From Agrobacterium rosae (lineage in GTDB: Bacteria > Pseudomonadota > Alphaproteobacteria > Rhizobiales > Rhizobiaceae), in contig NZ_NXEJ01000008.1 of the NCBI RefSeq assembly GCF_002915175.1, positions 779,096-843,095 on the forward strand: a stretch of 64,000 nucleotides of DNA, in the 5' to 3' direction. The notes under the pieces are model-generated. The model was not told where the DNA came from. It was given only the letters and a program-made list of their open reading frames with translations, and searched no databases. Shown here piece by piece: positions 44,725-53,280 of this stretch. Made by a program: the position numbers and the translations under genes. The stretch's first letter is position 1; each line of letters begins with the position of its first letter.

Positions 44725-45522
44725 TCATGCCATGCGGTGGCGACCAATGGGAAGCATGATGGGCCTGCCCGATGTGGGGTCTTCTATAATGCGGCTTTCC
44801 AGGCCGAAGACTTCACGAACGTTTTGTTCTGTCAAAACCTGTTCAGGCGTACCGGTGACATGAAGACGTCCTGCCGCCATTGCAACGAGGTGGTCGGCAT
44901 AGCGGGCAGCCAGGTTGAGGTCGTGCAGGACCATGACGATGGTTGTGCCCCTGATATGGTTCAGGTCGGTCAGAAGATCGAGAACCTCCACCTGATGGCT
45001 GATATCCAGAAAGGTCGTCGGTTCATCCAGCAGAAGGATTTCGGTTTGTTGGGCCAACGCCATGGCAATCCAGACACGCTGCCTTTGTCCGCCCGAGAGT
45101 TCATCGACAGGTCGCTCTGCAAGCTCGAAGGTCTTCGTCGCGTCAAGGGCTGTCGCAACGGCTTCGTCATCCGCACTGGTCCAGCGTGACAACAATCCCT
45201 GATGCGGGTGCCGTCCACGGCTGACGAGATCGGCAACGGTTATGCCTTCTGGTGCTATGGGAGATTGCGGAAGCAAGCCCAATGTCCGCGCCAGTTTTCT
45301 GGGCGGCGTGCTGTGAATGGACTTGCCGTCCAAAAACACATGTCCCCGGCGCGGAGAAATGAGCCGCGACATGGTGCGCAGAAGCGTTGACTTGCCGCAG
45401 GCATTGGCACCGACGATGACGGTGATCTTGCCCGGCGGAATGGTCAGATCGAGGCCCTCAAGTATGACGTTATCGCCGTAACCGGCGGAGAGCTGGCTGG
45501 CAGTCAGGGAATGAGCGGTCAA
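44725..45522 (-). CDS. Ferric siderophore ABC transporter ATPase (FecE/FepC type)
   Basis: This 265-residue ATPase has Walker A GANACGKST, signature ELSGGQRQRVWIAMALAQ, Walker B LLLDEPTTFLDI and switch VLHDLNLAARYAD. These are the features of the iron-siderophore/B12 family. It is the last of four overlapping genes (binding protein, two permeases, ATPase). It overlaps the FecD-type gene by four bases. Confidence 0.94.
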   Translation of the reverse strand: MTAHSLTASQLSAGYGDNVILEGLDLTIPPGKITVIVGANACGKSTLLRTMSRLISPRRGHVFLDGKSIHSTPPRKLARTLGLLPQSPIAPEGITVADLVSRGRHPHQGLLSRWTSADDEAVATALDATKTFELAERPVDELSGGQRQRVWIAMALAQQTEILLLDEPTTFLDISHQVEVLDLLTDLNHIRGTTIVMVLHDLNLAARYADHLVAMAAGRLHVTGTPEQVLTEQNVREVFGLESRIIEDPTSGRPIMLPIGRHRMA

Positions 45523-46559
45523 AGCGAGCCTCCGGTCCGGTTGACGCGTATGATCAGGAAAATCAGATAGGGTGCGCCCAGCGCACCTGTGACCACGCCG
45601 ACCGGATAGCGGCTTGGTAGCAGAAATTGCCCGGCGTAATCTCCTGCCAGCACCAACAATGCGCCGATCAGCGCGGCGGGAATAAGCAGTGACCCGCTGT
45701 TGCCGACGATGCGGGCTGCTATCGGCCCTGCAAGAAATGCGACAAAGGCGATCGGCCCGGTGACCGCTGTCGCAAAGGCAATCATACCAACGGCTGCGAC
45801 GATCACCACGATACGGGTAACGCCGACACGCACGCCAAGCGCCGCTGCCGTATCATCGCCCAACCGCAATGCCTCCAGATCCCGGCGACGGCTGAGCAGC
45901 AGGCCGCCGAAAACAAGCAATCCCAGCAGAAGCGGAAGGGCTTGAGACAACTGCGCGCCGTTGACGCTTCCCGTCAGCCACCGCATGGCCTCTTGCAGGT
46001 TCCACGCGGGTGCAGTGGAGAGGATGTAGGCGATGATGCTCTCCAGCATTGCGGAAACGCCGATCCCGACGAGAATGAGCCGCGTTCCCGCAACACCGTT
46101 TCGAGAAGAGAGTGCATAGACGGACAGCGCCACGCCCAACCCCGCGACCACCGCAAAGACCGAGACGATGGGGCCTTTCAGCGACAGAACCACGATGGCG
46201 AAGACGGCTGCGGCGCTGGCACCGGAACTGATGCCGATAATGTCGGGGCTGGCCAGCGGGTTGCGCAGCATGATCTGAAAGGCCACACCGCCAAGCCCGA
46301 AGCTCAGCCCTGCCAGAACCGAAAGAAGGGCGCGCGGCAAACGCAATTGGCCCACGGTGAAGCTTGCGCCGGCAACATCTTCGCCCAGCAGAACCCGCAC
46401 CACATCTGCTGGCGGCGTGAAGGACTGGCCGAGAACGAGAGCCAGACAAAAGATCGCAATCAACAGGATCGTGAGGACCGAAATGACGGTTACGCGTCGC
46501 CGCGCATGTCTGCTGCGGTTTTCGACGAGTGCCGTGATGATCGGAGACAGCGTGGTCAT
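45519..46559 (-). CDS. Ferric siderophore ABC permease (FecD/FepG type)
   Basis: The 346-residue inner-membrane protein of the FecCD family has about nine hydrophobic segments and family motifs RLPRALLSVLAGLSFGLGG and GPIAFVAFLAGPIAARIVG. A cytoplasmic N-terminus of about 25 residues includes Arg-rich NRSRHARRR. It pairs with the FecC-type permease encoded upstream, which it overlaps by four bases. Confidence 0.93.
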   Translation of the reverse strand: MTTLSPIITALVENRSRHARRRVTVISVLTILLIAIFCLALVLGQSFTPPADVVRVLLGEDVAGASFTVGQLRLPRALLSVLAGLSFGLGGVAFQIMLRNPLASPDIIGISSGASAAAVFAIVVLSLKGPIVSVFAVVAGLGVALSVYALSSRNGVAGTRLILVGIGVSAMLESIIAYILSTAPAWNLQEAMRWLTGSVNGAQLSQALPLLLGLLVFGGLLLSRRRDLEALRLGDDTAAALGVRVGVTRIVVIVAAVGMIAFATAVTGPIAFVAFLAGPIAARIVGNSGSLLIPAALIGALLVLAGDYAGQFLLPSRYPVGVVTGALGAPYLIFLIIRVNRTGGSL

Positions 46560-47599
46560 AGCTCGCGCACCCTTTGGCGTCTGACGACCCAGATGAAAAA
46601 CGGTGCGCCGATAAGAGCCGTCACGATGCCCACATCAAGCTCGGCAGGGCGGGAGACGATGCGCCCGACGATGTCGGCGGCAAGCAAAAGTCCAGCACCG
46701 CCCAGCGCTGAGAAAGGGAGCAGCCAGCGATGATCTACCCCGACCAGCAGGCGGCAGAGATGCGGCACGACCAGACCCAGAAAACCGATTGGCCCACAGA
46801 CCGCCGTCGTCGCGCCGCATAGCAAAATGGCACCAAGAGCTGAAAATGCGCGGGCAATGGCCACACGTTCGCCGAGGCCTGCGGCCAGCTCGTCACCCAA
46901 TGCCAGCGAGTTGAGCTTTCGAGCAGACAGCATGCTGATGAGAAAACCGATGGCGAGAAACGGCAATACATGGGAAATCCGGTCGAACGTAGCGCCACCA
47001 ACGCCGCCGATCTGCCACGAGCGAATGCCCCCGGCGATATCGTTTCGGGGCAGCACGACCGCAATCACCAGTGAGGAGAAAGCGACGGATGTCGCCGCAC
47101 CGGCAAGCGCAAGCTTGAGCGGTGTTGCACCACCTCGGCCGAGCGAGCCTATGGTATAAACGAAGACCGCCGAGCACCCCGCGCCAAGGATTGCAGTCCA
47201 TATGAAGGCGTTGGCCGAGTCGATATTGAACCACGCAACTCCGATGACGACGGCAAGCGAAGCGCCCATATTGACGCCCAGAATTCCGGGATCCGCCAGT
47301 GGGTTGCGCGTCACACCCTGCATGATGGCACCGGAAAGACCGAGTGCTGCACCGGCAACCAAAGCAAGCACGGTGCGCGGAATACGCACAGCGACAGCCG
47401 CCTGACCGATATTGTCCGCCTGGCCACCCAGCGCCGCGACTATATCCCCCCAATCGACATCCCGCGTACCGATGGCGACGGAGAGCGTGCAAAGGAGACC
47501 AAGCGTGGCAAGCAGACACAGCAGCCAGAAGGATCTGGTCCCGTTGGACCGCTTCATCACCTCACTCGGCGACCGTTGCCTGACGTATCGAAACGTCAT
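46556..47599 (-). CDS. Ferric siderophore ABC permease (FecC/FepD type)
   Basis: The 347-residue FecCD-family permease has RIPRTVLALVAGAALGLSG, NPLADPGILGVNMGAS and GFLGLVVPHLCRLLVG. The frame opens at 47665, but the ATG at 47599 overlaps the binding protein's stop (TAATG), the usual coupling. A further in-frame ATG at 47557 would lose 14 non-conserved residues and remains possible. Confidence 0.92.
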   Translation of the reverse strand: MTFRYVRQRSPSEVMKRSNGTRSFWLLCLLATLGLLCTLSVAIGTRDVDWGDIVAALGGQADNIGQAAVAVRIPRTVLALVAGAALGLSGAIMQGVTRNPLADPGILGVNMGASLAVVIGVAWFNIDSANAFIWTAILGAGCSAVFVYTIGSLGRGGATPLKLALAGAATSVAFSSLVIAVVLPRNDIAGGIRSWQIGGVGGATFDRISHVLPFLAIGFLISMLSARKLNSLALGDELAAGLGERVAIARAFSALGAILLCGATTAVCGPIGFLGLVVPHLCRLLVGVDHRWLLPFSALGGAGLLLAADIVGRIVSRPAELDVGIVTALIGAPFFIWVVRRQRVREL

Positions 47600-48603
47600 T
47601 AATGTTTTCCAGCCGACTTTTCTGCCGCATTGGCAAGCAGGGCGACGTAATCTTTCAAAATCCACGAGATCGAAAGCGGTGTCGGATTGGCGGCGGTGCC
47701 AAGTGGATTTCGGCCCAGCATGACGATGGATTTATGCTCGACTGCCGGCATGCGCGACAGTAGCGGATCGGCCTGCACGGCATCCAGCAGGGGCTGACCA
47801 CCATAGGTGACGACAATATCGACATCGTCAAACGCATCCACGCGTTCCGCGCTCACGGCAGCTGCAAACTGGCCCGGCTTGGTTGCTTCCCTTACGCTTT
47901 TCGGCGACGCCAAACCCAGATCGGCGAAGAATTTTACGCGGGAGTCGTTGGCAGTGTAAAAGTTAACGGTGCTGAGATTGTTAGCGTCCAGATGCGTCAC
48001 GAACATCGCTGACTTGCCTTTAAGCTGGGGGAAGCCAGCCACGACGTCGGTAATTTCCCCTTCGATGCGCGTGATCAAGGCTTCGCCCTCTTTGGCCATG
48101 CCGAGGCCTGCGCTGTTGAAGCGGATCATATCGCGCCAATCCGTTGCCCATGGCGATTGCGGATAGGCAACAACGGGCGCGATCTGGCTCAGCGTGTCGT
48201 AGTCGGCTTGGCTAAGCCCGGAATAGGCCGCCAGAATGACGTCCGGCTTGGTGGCAGCGACTGCTTCAAAATCGATGCCATCACCCTCATCGAAAAGAAC
48301 GGGTGTTGCAGCACCGAGAGACTTCAGCTTTTCTGCCACCCAGGGAAGCACGCCATCGCCATCATCATCACCGAAATTGGCCGCCGCGAAACCGACCGGC
48401 ACGATGCCAAGTGCCAGCGACACTTCATGGTTTGCCCAAGCAACGGTCGCGATCCGCTGTGGCTTTTTCTTGATCGTGGTCGTGCCCAAGGCGTGTTTTA
48501 TAATGATCGGATACGACGTTTCGTCCTGTGCAGAGGCGCTGCTGAAGGCGATCAGGGATAGAAATGTGACAATTGGCGCAAAAGCGCGGACGAAGCGCAG
48601 CAT
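47599..48603 (-). CDS. Ferric siderophore-binding periplasmic protein (FecB/FepB type)
   Basis: The 334-residue protein has a Sec signal peptide (residues 1-25, ending SSASAQ) and a type-3 periplasmic binding fold: KKPQRIATVAWANHEVSLAL and KPDVILAAYSGLS. It delivers a ferric siderophore, probably hydroxamate or similar, to the permeases. It is the first gene of the iron operon and is divergent from the TonB receptor; the 230-base shared region holds direct repeats and a possible RirA-type site. Confidence 0.92.
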   Translation of the reverse strand: MLRFVRAFAPIVTFLSLIAFSSASAQDETSYPIIIKHALGTTTIKKKPQRIATVAWANHEVSLALGIVPVGFAAANFGDDDGDGVLPWVAEKLKSLGAATPVLFDEGDGIDFEAVAATKPDVILAAYSGLSQADYDTLSQIAPVVAYPQSPWATDWRDMIRFNSAGLGMAKEGEALITRIEGEITDVVAGFPQLKGKSAMFVTHLDANNLSTVNFYTANDSRVKFFADLGLASPKSVREATKPGQFAAAVSAERVDAFDDVDIVVTYGGQPLLDAVQADPLLSRMPAVEHKSIVMLGRNPLGTAANPTPLSISWILKDYVALLANAAEKSAGKH

Positions 48604-48629
48604 CGGCGAAACCTCTGGACATTAAAAGT

Positions 48630-48644
48630 TGACTTCACGTCTCA
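48630..48644. promoter_or_regulatory. Possible IRO (RirA) box before the iron uptake operon
   Basis: TGACTTCACGTCTCA matches TGA-N9-TCA, the iron-responsive operator recognised by RirA in rhizobia, 27 bases before the binding-protein start. The motif has only six fixed bases, so chance matches are frequent. Confidence 0.35.
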
Positions 48645-48702
48645 GCTTCACCACTGAACGTCAAGACCGATGTGACAACCCGCTGCCAAGAGCAACGAAG
48701 TT

Positions 48703-48737
48703 TCCGTGGTTTTTTACAAATCCGTGGGATTTTACAA
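48703..48737 (+). promoter_or_regulatory. Tandem 17-base direct repeat, candidate AraC-type operator
   Basis: TCCGTGGTTTTTTACAA (48703-48719) and TCCGTGGGATTTTACAA (48721-48737) repeat at an 18-base period with two mismatches, 97 bases before the receptor start. AraC-family activators bind such direct repeats, and an AraC gene lies just after the receptor gene. Confidence 0.65.
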
Positions 48738-48833
48738 TACCAGACCTTTGCTCTCAAGTTATCTGCGCAACAGGGGGCACCGGGTTTTCGCCGAGGTTGC
48801 CAGACACAGCAACACGATTTCTGGAATTTGATC

Positions 48834-50951
48834 ATGAGCAATGGAACGACGAGCCTCCAGCAGGCAACCTCGCAACGCCGTTATCGCAGAGCCGCATTGC
48901 TCGGTTGCACGGCCCTTGTCGCTTTAGCGCCTGTAAGGCTGCTTGCTCAGGAGGCGACAAGCCAAGGCGGCAGTACGGTTCTTGAAACGATCGTTGTTCA
49001 GGGTGCGGGTAGCGATGACGATTCCAAGTCCATCGTGGCAAAGAAGACGACTGCCGCTGGGAAAATGCCGGCAGATATCCTAACTGCCCCAGCTTCAGTT
49101 TCTGTCATTACCTCCAAGGAAATCGAGGAGCGTGGTGCCAGCAGTGTCGAACAGGTCGTGCAATACACTGCCGGGGTCGTAACTGATTTTTATGGTTCGG
49201 ATGATCGGTGGGATTTCTTCGATATCCGAGGCTTTACGCCTTATACGTATCGGGACGGACTTGCCATCGGCAGGACATTCGGTGGAGTTCGCGAAGAACC
49301 TTATGCATTTGAACGCATCGAAGTTCTAAAAGGGACGAGTTCTAGCAGTTTCGGATCAGCCGAACCCGGTGGCGCGGTGAATTATGTCACCAAATTACCG
49401 AAGAGTGAGCGTTTCGGAGAGGCTTACGTAACTGGTGGCTCGTTCAATCATAAAGAAGTTGGATTGGATTTTGGCGACAACATCACCGAAGACGATACAC
49501 TTTCCTATCGCCTGACCGGGAAGCTCCAAAATGCAGACGCCGAGTATGACTACTCGAAGGATAACGAGAAGTTTTTCATGGGCGGCCTGACATGGCGTCC
49601 TACGGATGTCACGAGCCTTTCGTTTGTCTTCGATCATCTTAACAAGGATGGCGTGCCAGGTAGTGGCGGGCATCCTCTCGGTTCAGACTTCGACAGGAGC
49701 AAGTTCTTCGGCGAGCCGGATTATTACTTCAACAACACCAACCGCAACACCTATAGCTTGATGTTCGATCACGACTTTGGAGACGGACTTAGCTTCGGTT
49801 CTAAAGCGCGATATAGTGAAACGAATACGGGATTTGGGAGTGCCTATCTAGGTCTTGTGAATACGCCAGGAGTAACTCCTGTTAACCGCTATTTCTTTGG
49901 CAGCGATAAATCTTCCGAGCAATTTGTTATCGATGCAAACCTTAAATATGAGCGGGACTTCGACAGTTTCGAGACCCGCACACTGATCGGCGTAGAATAC
50001 AACAACTTCAAATCGGAGGAGGCCAGCCTGTATGTTGCTGCGCCGACGATTGACCCCGCAAATCCAATTTATGCTGGTGGTCCCAGTGTTGGACTAACCC
50101 CCGGAAATGGGAACGATCAGACAACGAAGGCAATTTATCTTCAGCAAGACATCACTTACCAAGACAGGCTAACCGTGAGCGTTGGTTTGCGTAACGATTG
50201 GCTTGACCTTAGCCAAACACAATCGTCGTCTGGCGCCACGACGTCCGATGACCACAGTGAACTCAGCAAGAAGATTGGCCTGAGCTACAAAATTACCGAG
50301 GAATTCGCCGCCTTTGCAAGCTACGCTGAGTCAGCAGCGCCGCCCGGCGTTGGCACGGAGCCTACAACCGGCAAACAATACGAAGTGGGTGTAAAATATC
50401 AGCCGGATTCTTTCCCTGCGATGTTTACCGCGTCGCTTTATGACCTGACCAAGGAAAACTTCACTGTTTATGATAGTGTTAGCTATGTACCTGCAACGGT
50501 TGATAAAATCCGCCACCGCGGCCTGGAGCTTGAGGCCAAGGCGGAGTTAACGGACAATATTGACCTAGTCGCGGCCTATAGCTACATCGATTCCAAGATC
50601 GAAGAGCCCGGCGGTGCAAATGATGGACATCGCCTCATGCGCGTCCCCAAACATGTCGCTTCGATTTGGGCAACCTATACTCTGGAAGGTCAAGGTGTTC
50701 GTGGTGACATGACGTTTGGTCTCGGTGCGCGTTACACTGACAGTTACTTTACGAACATCGAGAATACGATCGCTTCAGAAAGTGCAGTGGTGTTCGACGC
50801 AGCGTTCACATACAAGATCAAGGAAAATACGACACTTCAGCTCAACGCGAGCAATCTGTTCGACGAAAAACATATCGCGAGCAAAGATTCTGGTGGGCAA
50901 TATTACAACCCTGGTCGCGCAATTTACGCCACGCTGCGCCAGACGTGGTGA
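48834..50951 (+). CDS. TonB-dependent siderophore receptor
   Basis: The 705-residue outer-membrane receptor has a signal peptide (about residues 1-40, ending PVRLLAQ), a TonB box-like LETIVVQG, a plug domain (TAPASVSVITSKEIEERGAS, RIEVLKGTSSSSFGSAEPGG) and a barrel ending with a C-terminal aromatic residue (ATLRQTW). It is closest to ferrichrome/hydroxamate-type FhuA-like receptors. The frame extends 54 codons upstream into the promoter region; the ATG at 48834 gives a proper signal. Composition is visibly more AT-rich than the adjacent ABC genes, so it may have been acquired separately. Confidence 0.92.
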   Translation: MSNGTTSLQQATSQRRYRRAALLGCTALVALAPVRLLAQEATSQGGSTVLETIVVQGAGSDDDSKSIVAKKTTAAGKMPADILTAPASVSVITSKEIEERGASSVEQVVQYTAGVVTDFYGSDDRWDFFDIRGFTPYTYRDGLAIGRTFGGVREEPYAFERIEVLKGTSSSSFGSAEPGGAVNYVTKLPKSERFGEAYVTGGSFNHKEVGLDFGDNITEDDTLSYRLTGKLQNADAEYDYSKDNEKFFMGGLTWRPTDVTSLSFVFDHLNKDGVPGSGGHPLGSDFDRSKFFGEPDYYFNNTNRNTYSLMFDHDFGDGLSFGSKARYSETNTGFGSAYLGLVNTPGVTPVNRYFFGSDKSSEQFVIDANLKYERDFDSFETRTLIGVEYNNFKSEEASLYVAAPTIDPANPIYAGGPSVGLTPGNGNDQTTKAIYLQQDITYQDRLTVSVGLRNDWLDLSQTQSSSGATTSDDHSELSKKIGLSYKITEEFAAFASYAESAAPPGVGTEPTTGKQYEVGVKYQPDSFPAMFTASLYDLTKENFTVYDSVSYVPATVDKIRHRGLELEAKAELTDNIDLVAAYSYIDSKIEEPGGANDGHRLMRVPKHVASIWATYTLEGQGVRGDMTFGLGARYTDSYFTNIENTIASESAVVFDAAFTYKIKENTTLQLNASNLFDEKHIASKDSGGQYYNPGRAIYATLRQTW

Positions 50952-50960
50952 TATAAATGT

Positions 50961-50984
50961 TCCATCCGCACGACTGCGGATGGA
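50961..50984. terminator. Hairpin terminator between receptor and AraC genes
   Basis: TCCATCCGCA and TGCGGATGGA form a perfect 10-bp stem with loop CGAC. It lies between convergent genes, seven bases before the AraC stop. T-rich context is weak. Confidence 0.65.
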
Positions 50985-50990
50985 CCCATT

Positions 50991-51884
50991 TCACCCAATC
51001 CGCCGCATACGACGCCATGCGGCGGGTGTTTCACCCGATACCTGTCTGAAAGTTTTCGTCAGATGTGCCTGATCTGAAAATCCGAGTTGCGCGGCAATCG
51101 CTGCGACGCTCAGATCGCTTTCGGCCAACATGTTCTGCGCAAGGCCGATGCGTTTGCCGAGTTGCCATTGCAACGGTGTCGTGCCTGTCGTTTGCTTAAA
51201 GACGTTGGCAAACCAGCTTTCCGAAAGACCGACGGTTTCGGCCATCTCGCCAACCGTCATGCGGTAATCGGCGCGCGCATTCACAACCGAGATCAGTTTG
51301 TTCATCTGGGCTTGGGTCAGCCGCGCATTCGTCTGGTCGTCGGCTTCGCCGGGGATGTCGAGCAAGCCTGCAACAATGCTGCCGACCAGGCTTTCCGCAT
51401 AGACGGCGTGTCGCGAAGGGCTGGAGAGTTCGTCCACCAACAGACTTGCGAGGGTTTCAAGCGCCCGCGTGTCCTGAATTTCCACGGGTCTGCGAAGCGC
51501 GCACAACGCGATCGACGGTCCCACAGAAGGTGACAGATATTTCAGGAGCCTGTCTTTGTGGAGGTGGATGTCGAGGTGCGAAAAGCGGTGAAACGAGGTG
51601 AAACTCGTCCAAAGCGGTACGCCAGCCGGTACGTAAATGGCCCTTTTCATCGGTCGATAATGCGCCGCTACGCCGCTATCCCGGTTTGCCATGAGTATGT
51701 GTGGCGAAACATCGTTGAAGAATATGACAATACGTGGGTCGGGCGAAAGGTAATATCCTGTCGCTCCCGCATGCGCTTCGGCGTCCCAGAATACGCTCAC
51801 CAGCCCGTCGAGGCCACGCCACTTTGCAGGCCCGATCGCGCGGATACCGTCCGTGAAGCTGGTCATCGAGTGGAGATACGTCAC
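50991..51884 (-). CDS. AraC-family transcriptional regulator
   Basis: The 297-residue regulator has an N-terminal cupin-like sensing domain and a C-terminal double helix-turn-helix (MTVGEMAETVGLSESWFANV and LSVAAIAAQLGFSDQAHLTK). It is convergent with the siderophore receptor gene. AraC regulators next to siderophore receptors (PchR, YbtA, AlcR types) sense the ferric siderophore and activate the receptor; the tandem repeats before the receptor fit this. The ligand is inferred. Confidence 0.9.
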   Translation of the reverse strand: MTYLHSMTSFTDGIRAIGPAKWRGLDGLVSVFWDAEAHAGATGYYLSPDPRIVIFFNDVSPHILMANRDSGVAAHYRPMKRAIYVPAGVPLWTSFTSFHRFSHLDIHLHKDRLLKYLSPSVGPSIALCALRRPVEIQDTRALETLASLLVDELSSPSRHAVYAESLVGSIVAGLLDIPGEADDQTNARLTQAQMNKLISVVNARADYRMTVGEMAETVGLSESWFANVFKQTTGTTPLQWQLGKRIGLAQNMLAESDLSVAAIAAQLGFSDQAHLTKTFRQVSGETPAAWRRMRRIG

Positions 51885-51999
51885 AATCCTGAACCCGTCT
51901 CGTTCGGTTTGAAGACTGGCAAATCAAACAATGCCACGAACTCGGACAATGCTTTAGAGCAGTCCCGCACTTAGGCTTTGGTAAAGATGGATGCCATAT

Positions 52000-52016
52000 A
52001 TGATAGCAACTATCAT
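52000..52016. promoter_or_regulatory. Perfect 7+3+7 palindrome between two regulator genes
   Basis: ATGATAG, CAA, CTATCAT: a 7-bp perfect inverted repeat in AT-rich DNA, 116 bases upstream of the AraC gene and 38 bases after the GntR gene's end. It may be an operator for either regulator. Confidence 0.4.
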
Positions 52017-52053
52017 GTTTATGGAATATATCAAGTTTGGATGTGGCTGACGA

Positions 52054-52737
52054 TCACTCCTGCACGTAGTCGGGAAACTTCTCTCTGATAAGATCGGTGA
52101 TCGACAGCGTTCCGGACAGATGTTTCCTCAGCGCCTCTCTGGCCTTGCCGGGATTTTCAGAGCGAATGGCGTCAACGATTGCCTGATGATCGTTGAGAAC
52201 GGTCTGCATTTTACCCGGCATCGGCAGATTGAGCCGGCGCAGACGGTCAAGGTGAACACTTTGCCTGCGTACATTGCTCCAGAGGTCGATGATACCGGCG
52301 CGCTCATAAAGCTTGTGATGGAATTCCCGGTCTGCCGCGTCGAAATTGTCATGGGTTTCGGGTGACGCGAAAGATCTCTGCTTTTCGAGAATGGCTGCGA
52401 GCTCGGCTGCCGTTTCTACAGGCGTTTCGTTCGTCAGTTTTTTGATTGCTTCCAATTCCAGCGAGAGACGCAGAAACTGTGCCTGCTGCGCATGCCGCAG
52501 GTCTATCTTGGCCACGACCGTCGCATATTGCGGATAAACGTCAACGATACCCTCTTCCTGCAAACGCATCACGGCATCCCGCACGGGCGTCTGACTAACG
52601 CCGAACTCGATTTGCAACGAGGCGCGCGACAGTACTGTCCCGGGAGCCAGCTCAACGTCAAGAATGCGTTTGTGCAGTATGTCATAGATCTGCAGCGCTA
52701 CCTGCCGTGAACGGTCTAGAATTGTGCCCCTCATCAT
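52054..52737 (-). CDS. GntR-family (FadR/FCD type) transcriptional regulator
   Basis: The 227-residue protein has an N-terminal winged helix (LSRASLQIEFGVSQTPVRDA, then VMRLQEEGIVDV) and an all-helical FCD domain whose metal/ligand His residues lie in AADREFHHKLYE and LNDHQAIVDAI. FCD regulators answer small organic acids. Which target it controls is unclear; both neighbours on the + strand side, a small exported protein and LtrA, are not typical metabolic genes. Confidence 0.9.
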   Translation of the reverse strand: MMRGTILDRSRQVALQIYDILHKRILDVELAPGTVLSRASLQIEFGVSQTPVRDAVMRLQEEGIVDVYPQYATVVAKIDLRHAQQAQFLRLSLELEAIKKLTNETPVETAAELAAILEKQRSFASPETHDNFDAADREFHHKLYERAGIIDLWSNVRRQSVHLDRLRRLNLPMPGKMQTVLNDHQAIVDAIRSENPGKAREALRKHLSGTLSITDLIREKFPDYVQE

Positions 52738-52878
52738 ACGTCCTACGAATCTTCCATGCCGCTTCTGTTCAAGGAAAAGTTAAAACACACTTCCGTCGTT
52801 GATGCACTGCGAAGGGCGCCGTTGTTCGCGCCAGCGTCACGAGATATGTCCGCCTATGATGGACATGAACAAAACCAT

Positions 52879-52904
52879 GGAACCAAACCATCGCCTGTTG
52901 TGTT
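52879..52904 (+). promoter_or_regulatory. EcfG-type promoter for the small exported protein gene
   Basis: GGAAC (52879-52883) and TGTT (52901-52904) are 17 bases apart, close to GGAAC-N17-CGTT, 40 bases before the start codon. Confidence 0.5.
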
Positions 52905-52943
52905 GATGAGCCAGAAAAGCTCAATACATTCAGGAGATTGTTG

Positions 52944-53234
52944 ATGAAGCGCGTTGCCGTATGCGCCGCTGTGGGTGCCGTTATGTGTTTCGGGACTGTT
53001 GCGATAGCTCAGGACATCGAAGTCAGCAGCCTCGATGTCAAACAGACACATGCCACTTTCGAAGCAAAGCGGTCCAACGCTGCAGATCATCACTATGTCG
53101 CCGATGTCAGCGGCAAGCAAGTCAGGCTCGTAGGCCCACGTTTTTTCCCTGATAATTCAAAGGAAGTCGCGCTTTTCGGTCGCGATCAGGCCTTGGCGCG
53201 TGAACAGGCGCGTTCCCAGATCGCGGCTAAGTAG
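52944..53234 (+). CDS. Small exported hypothetical protein
   Basis: The 96-residue protein has a Sec signal peptide (MKRVAVCAAVGAVMCFGTVA, cleaved before QDIEVSS). The mature part of about 73 residues contains HHYVADVSGKQVRLVGPRFF and ends in a charged helix (REQARSQIAAK). I recognise no family. CAGGAG seven bases before 52944 decides the start over two in-frame TTG codons. An EcfG-like promoter suggests general stress control. Confidence 0.7.
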   Translation: MKRVAVCAAVGAVMCFGTVAIAQDIEVSSLDVKQTHATFEAKRSNAADHHYVADVSGKQVRLVGPRFFPDNSKEVALFGRDQALAREQARSQIAAK

Positions 53235-53280
53235 CCGTTAGACGATCGGGATCATCTGTTGTGAAGGGGACAAGGCAAGC

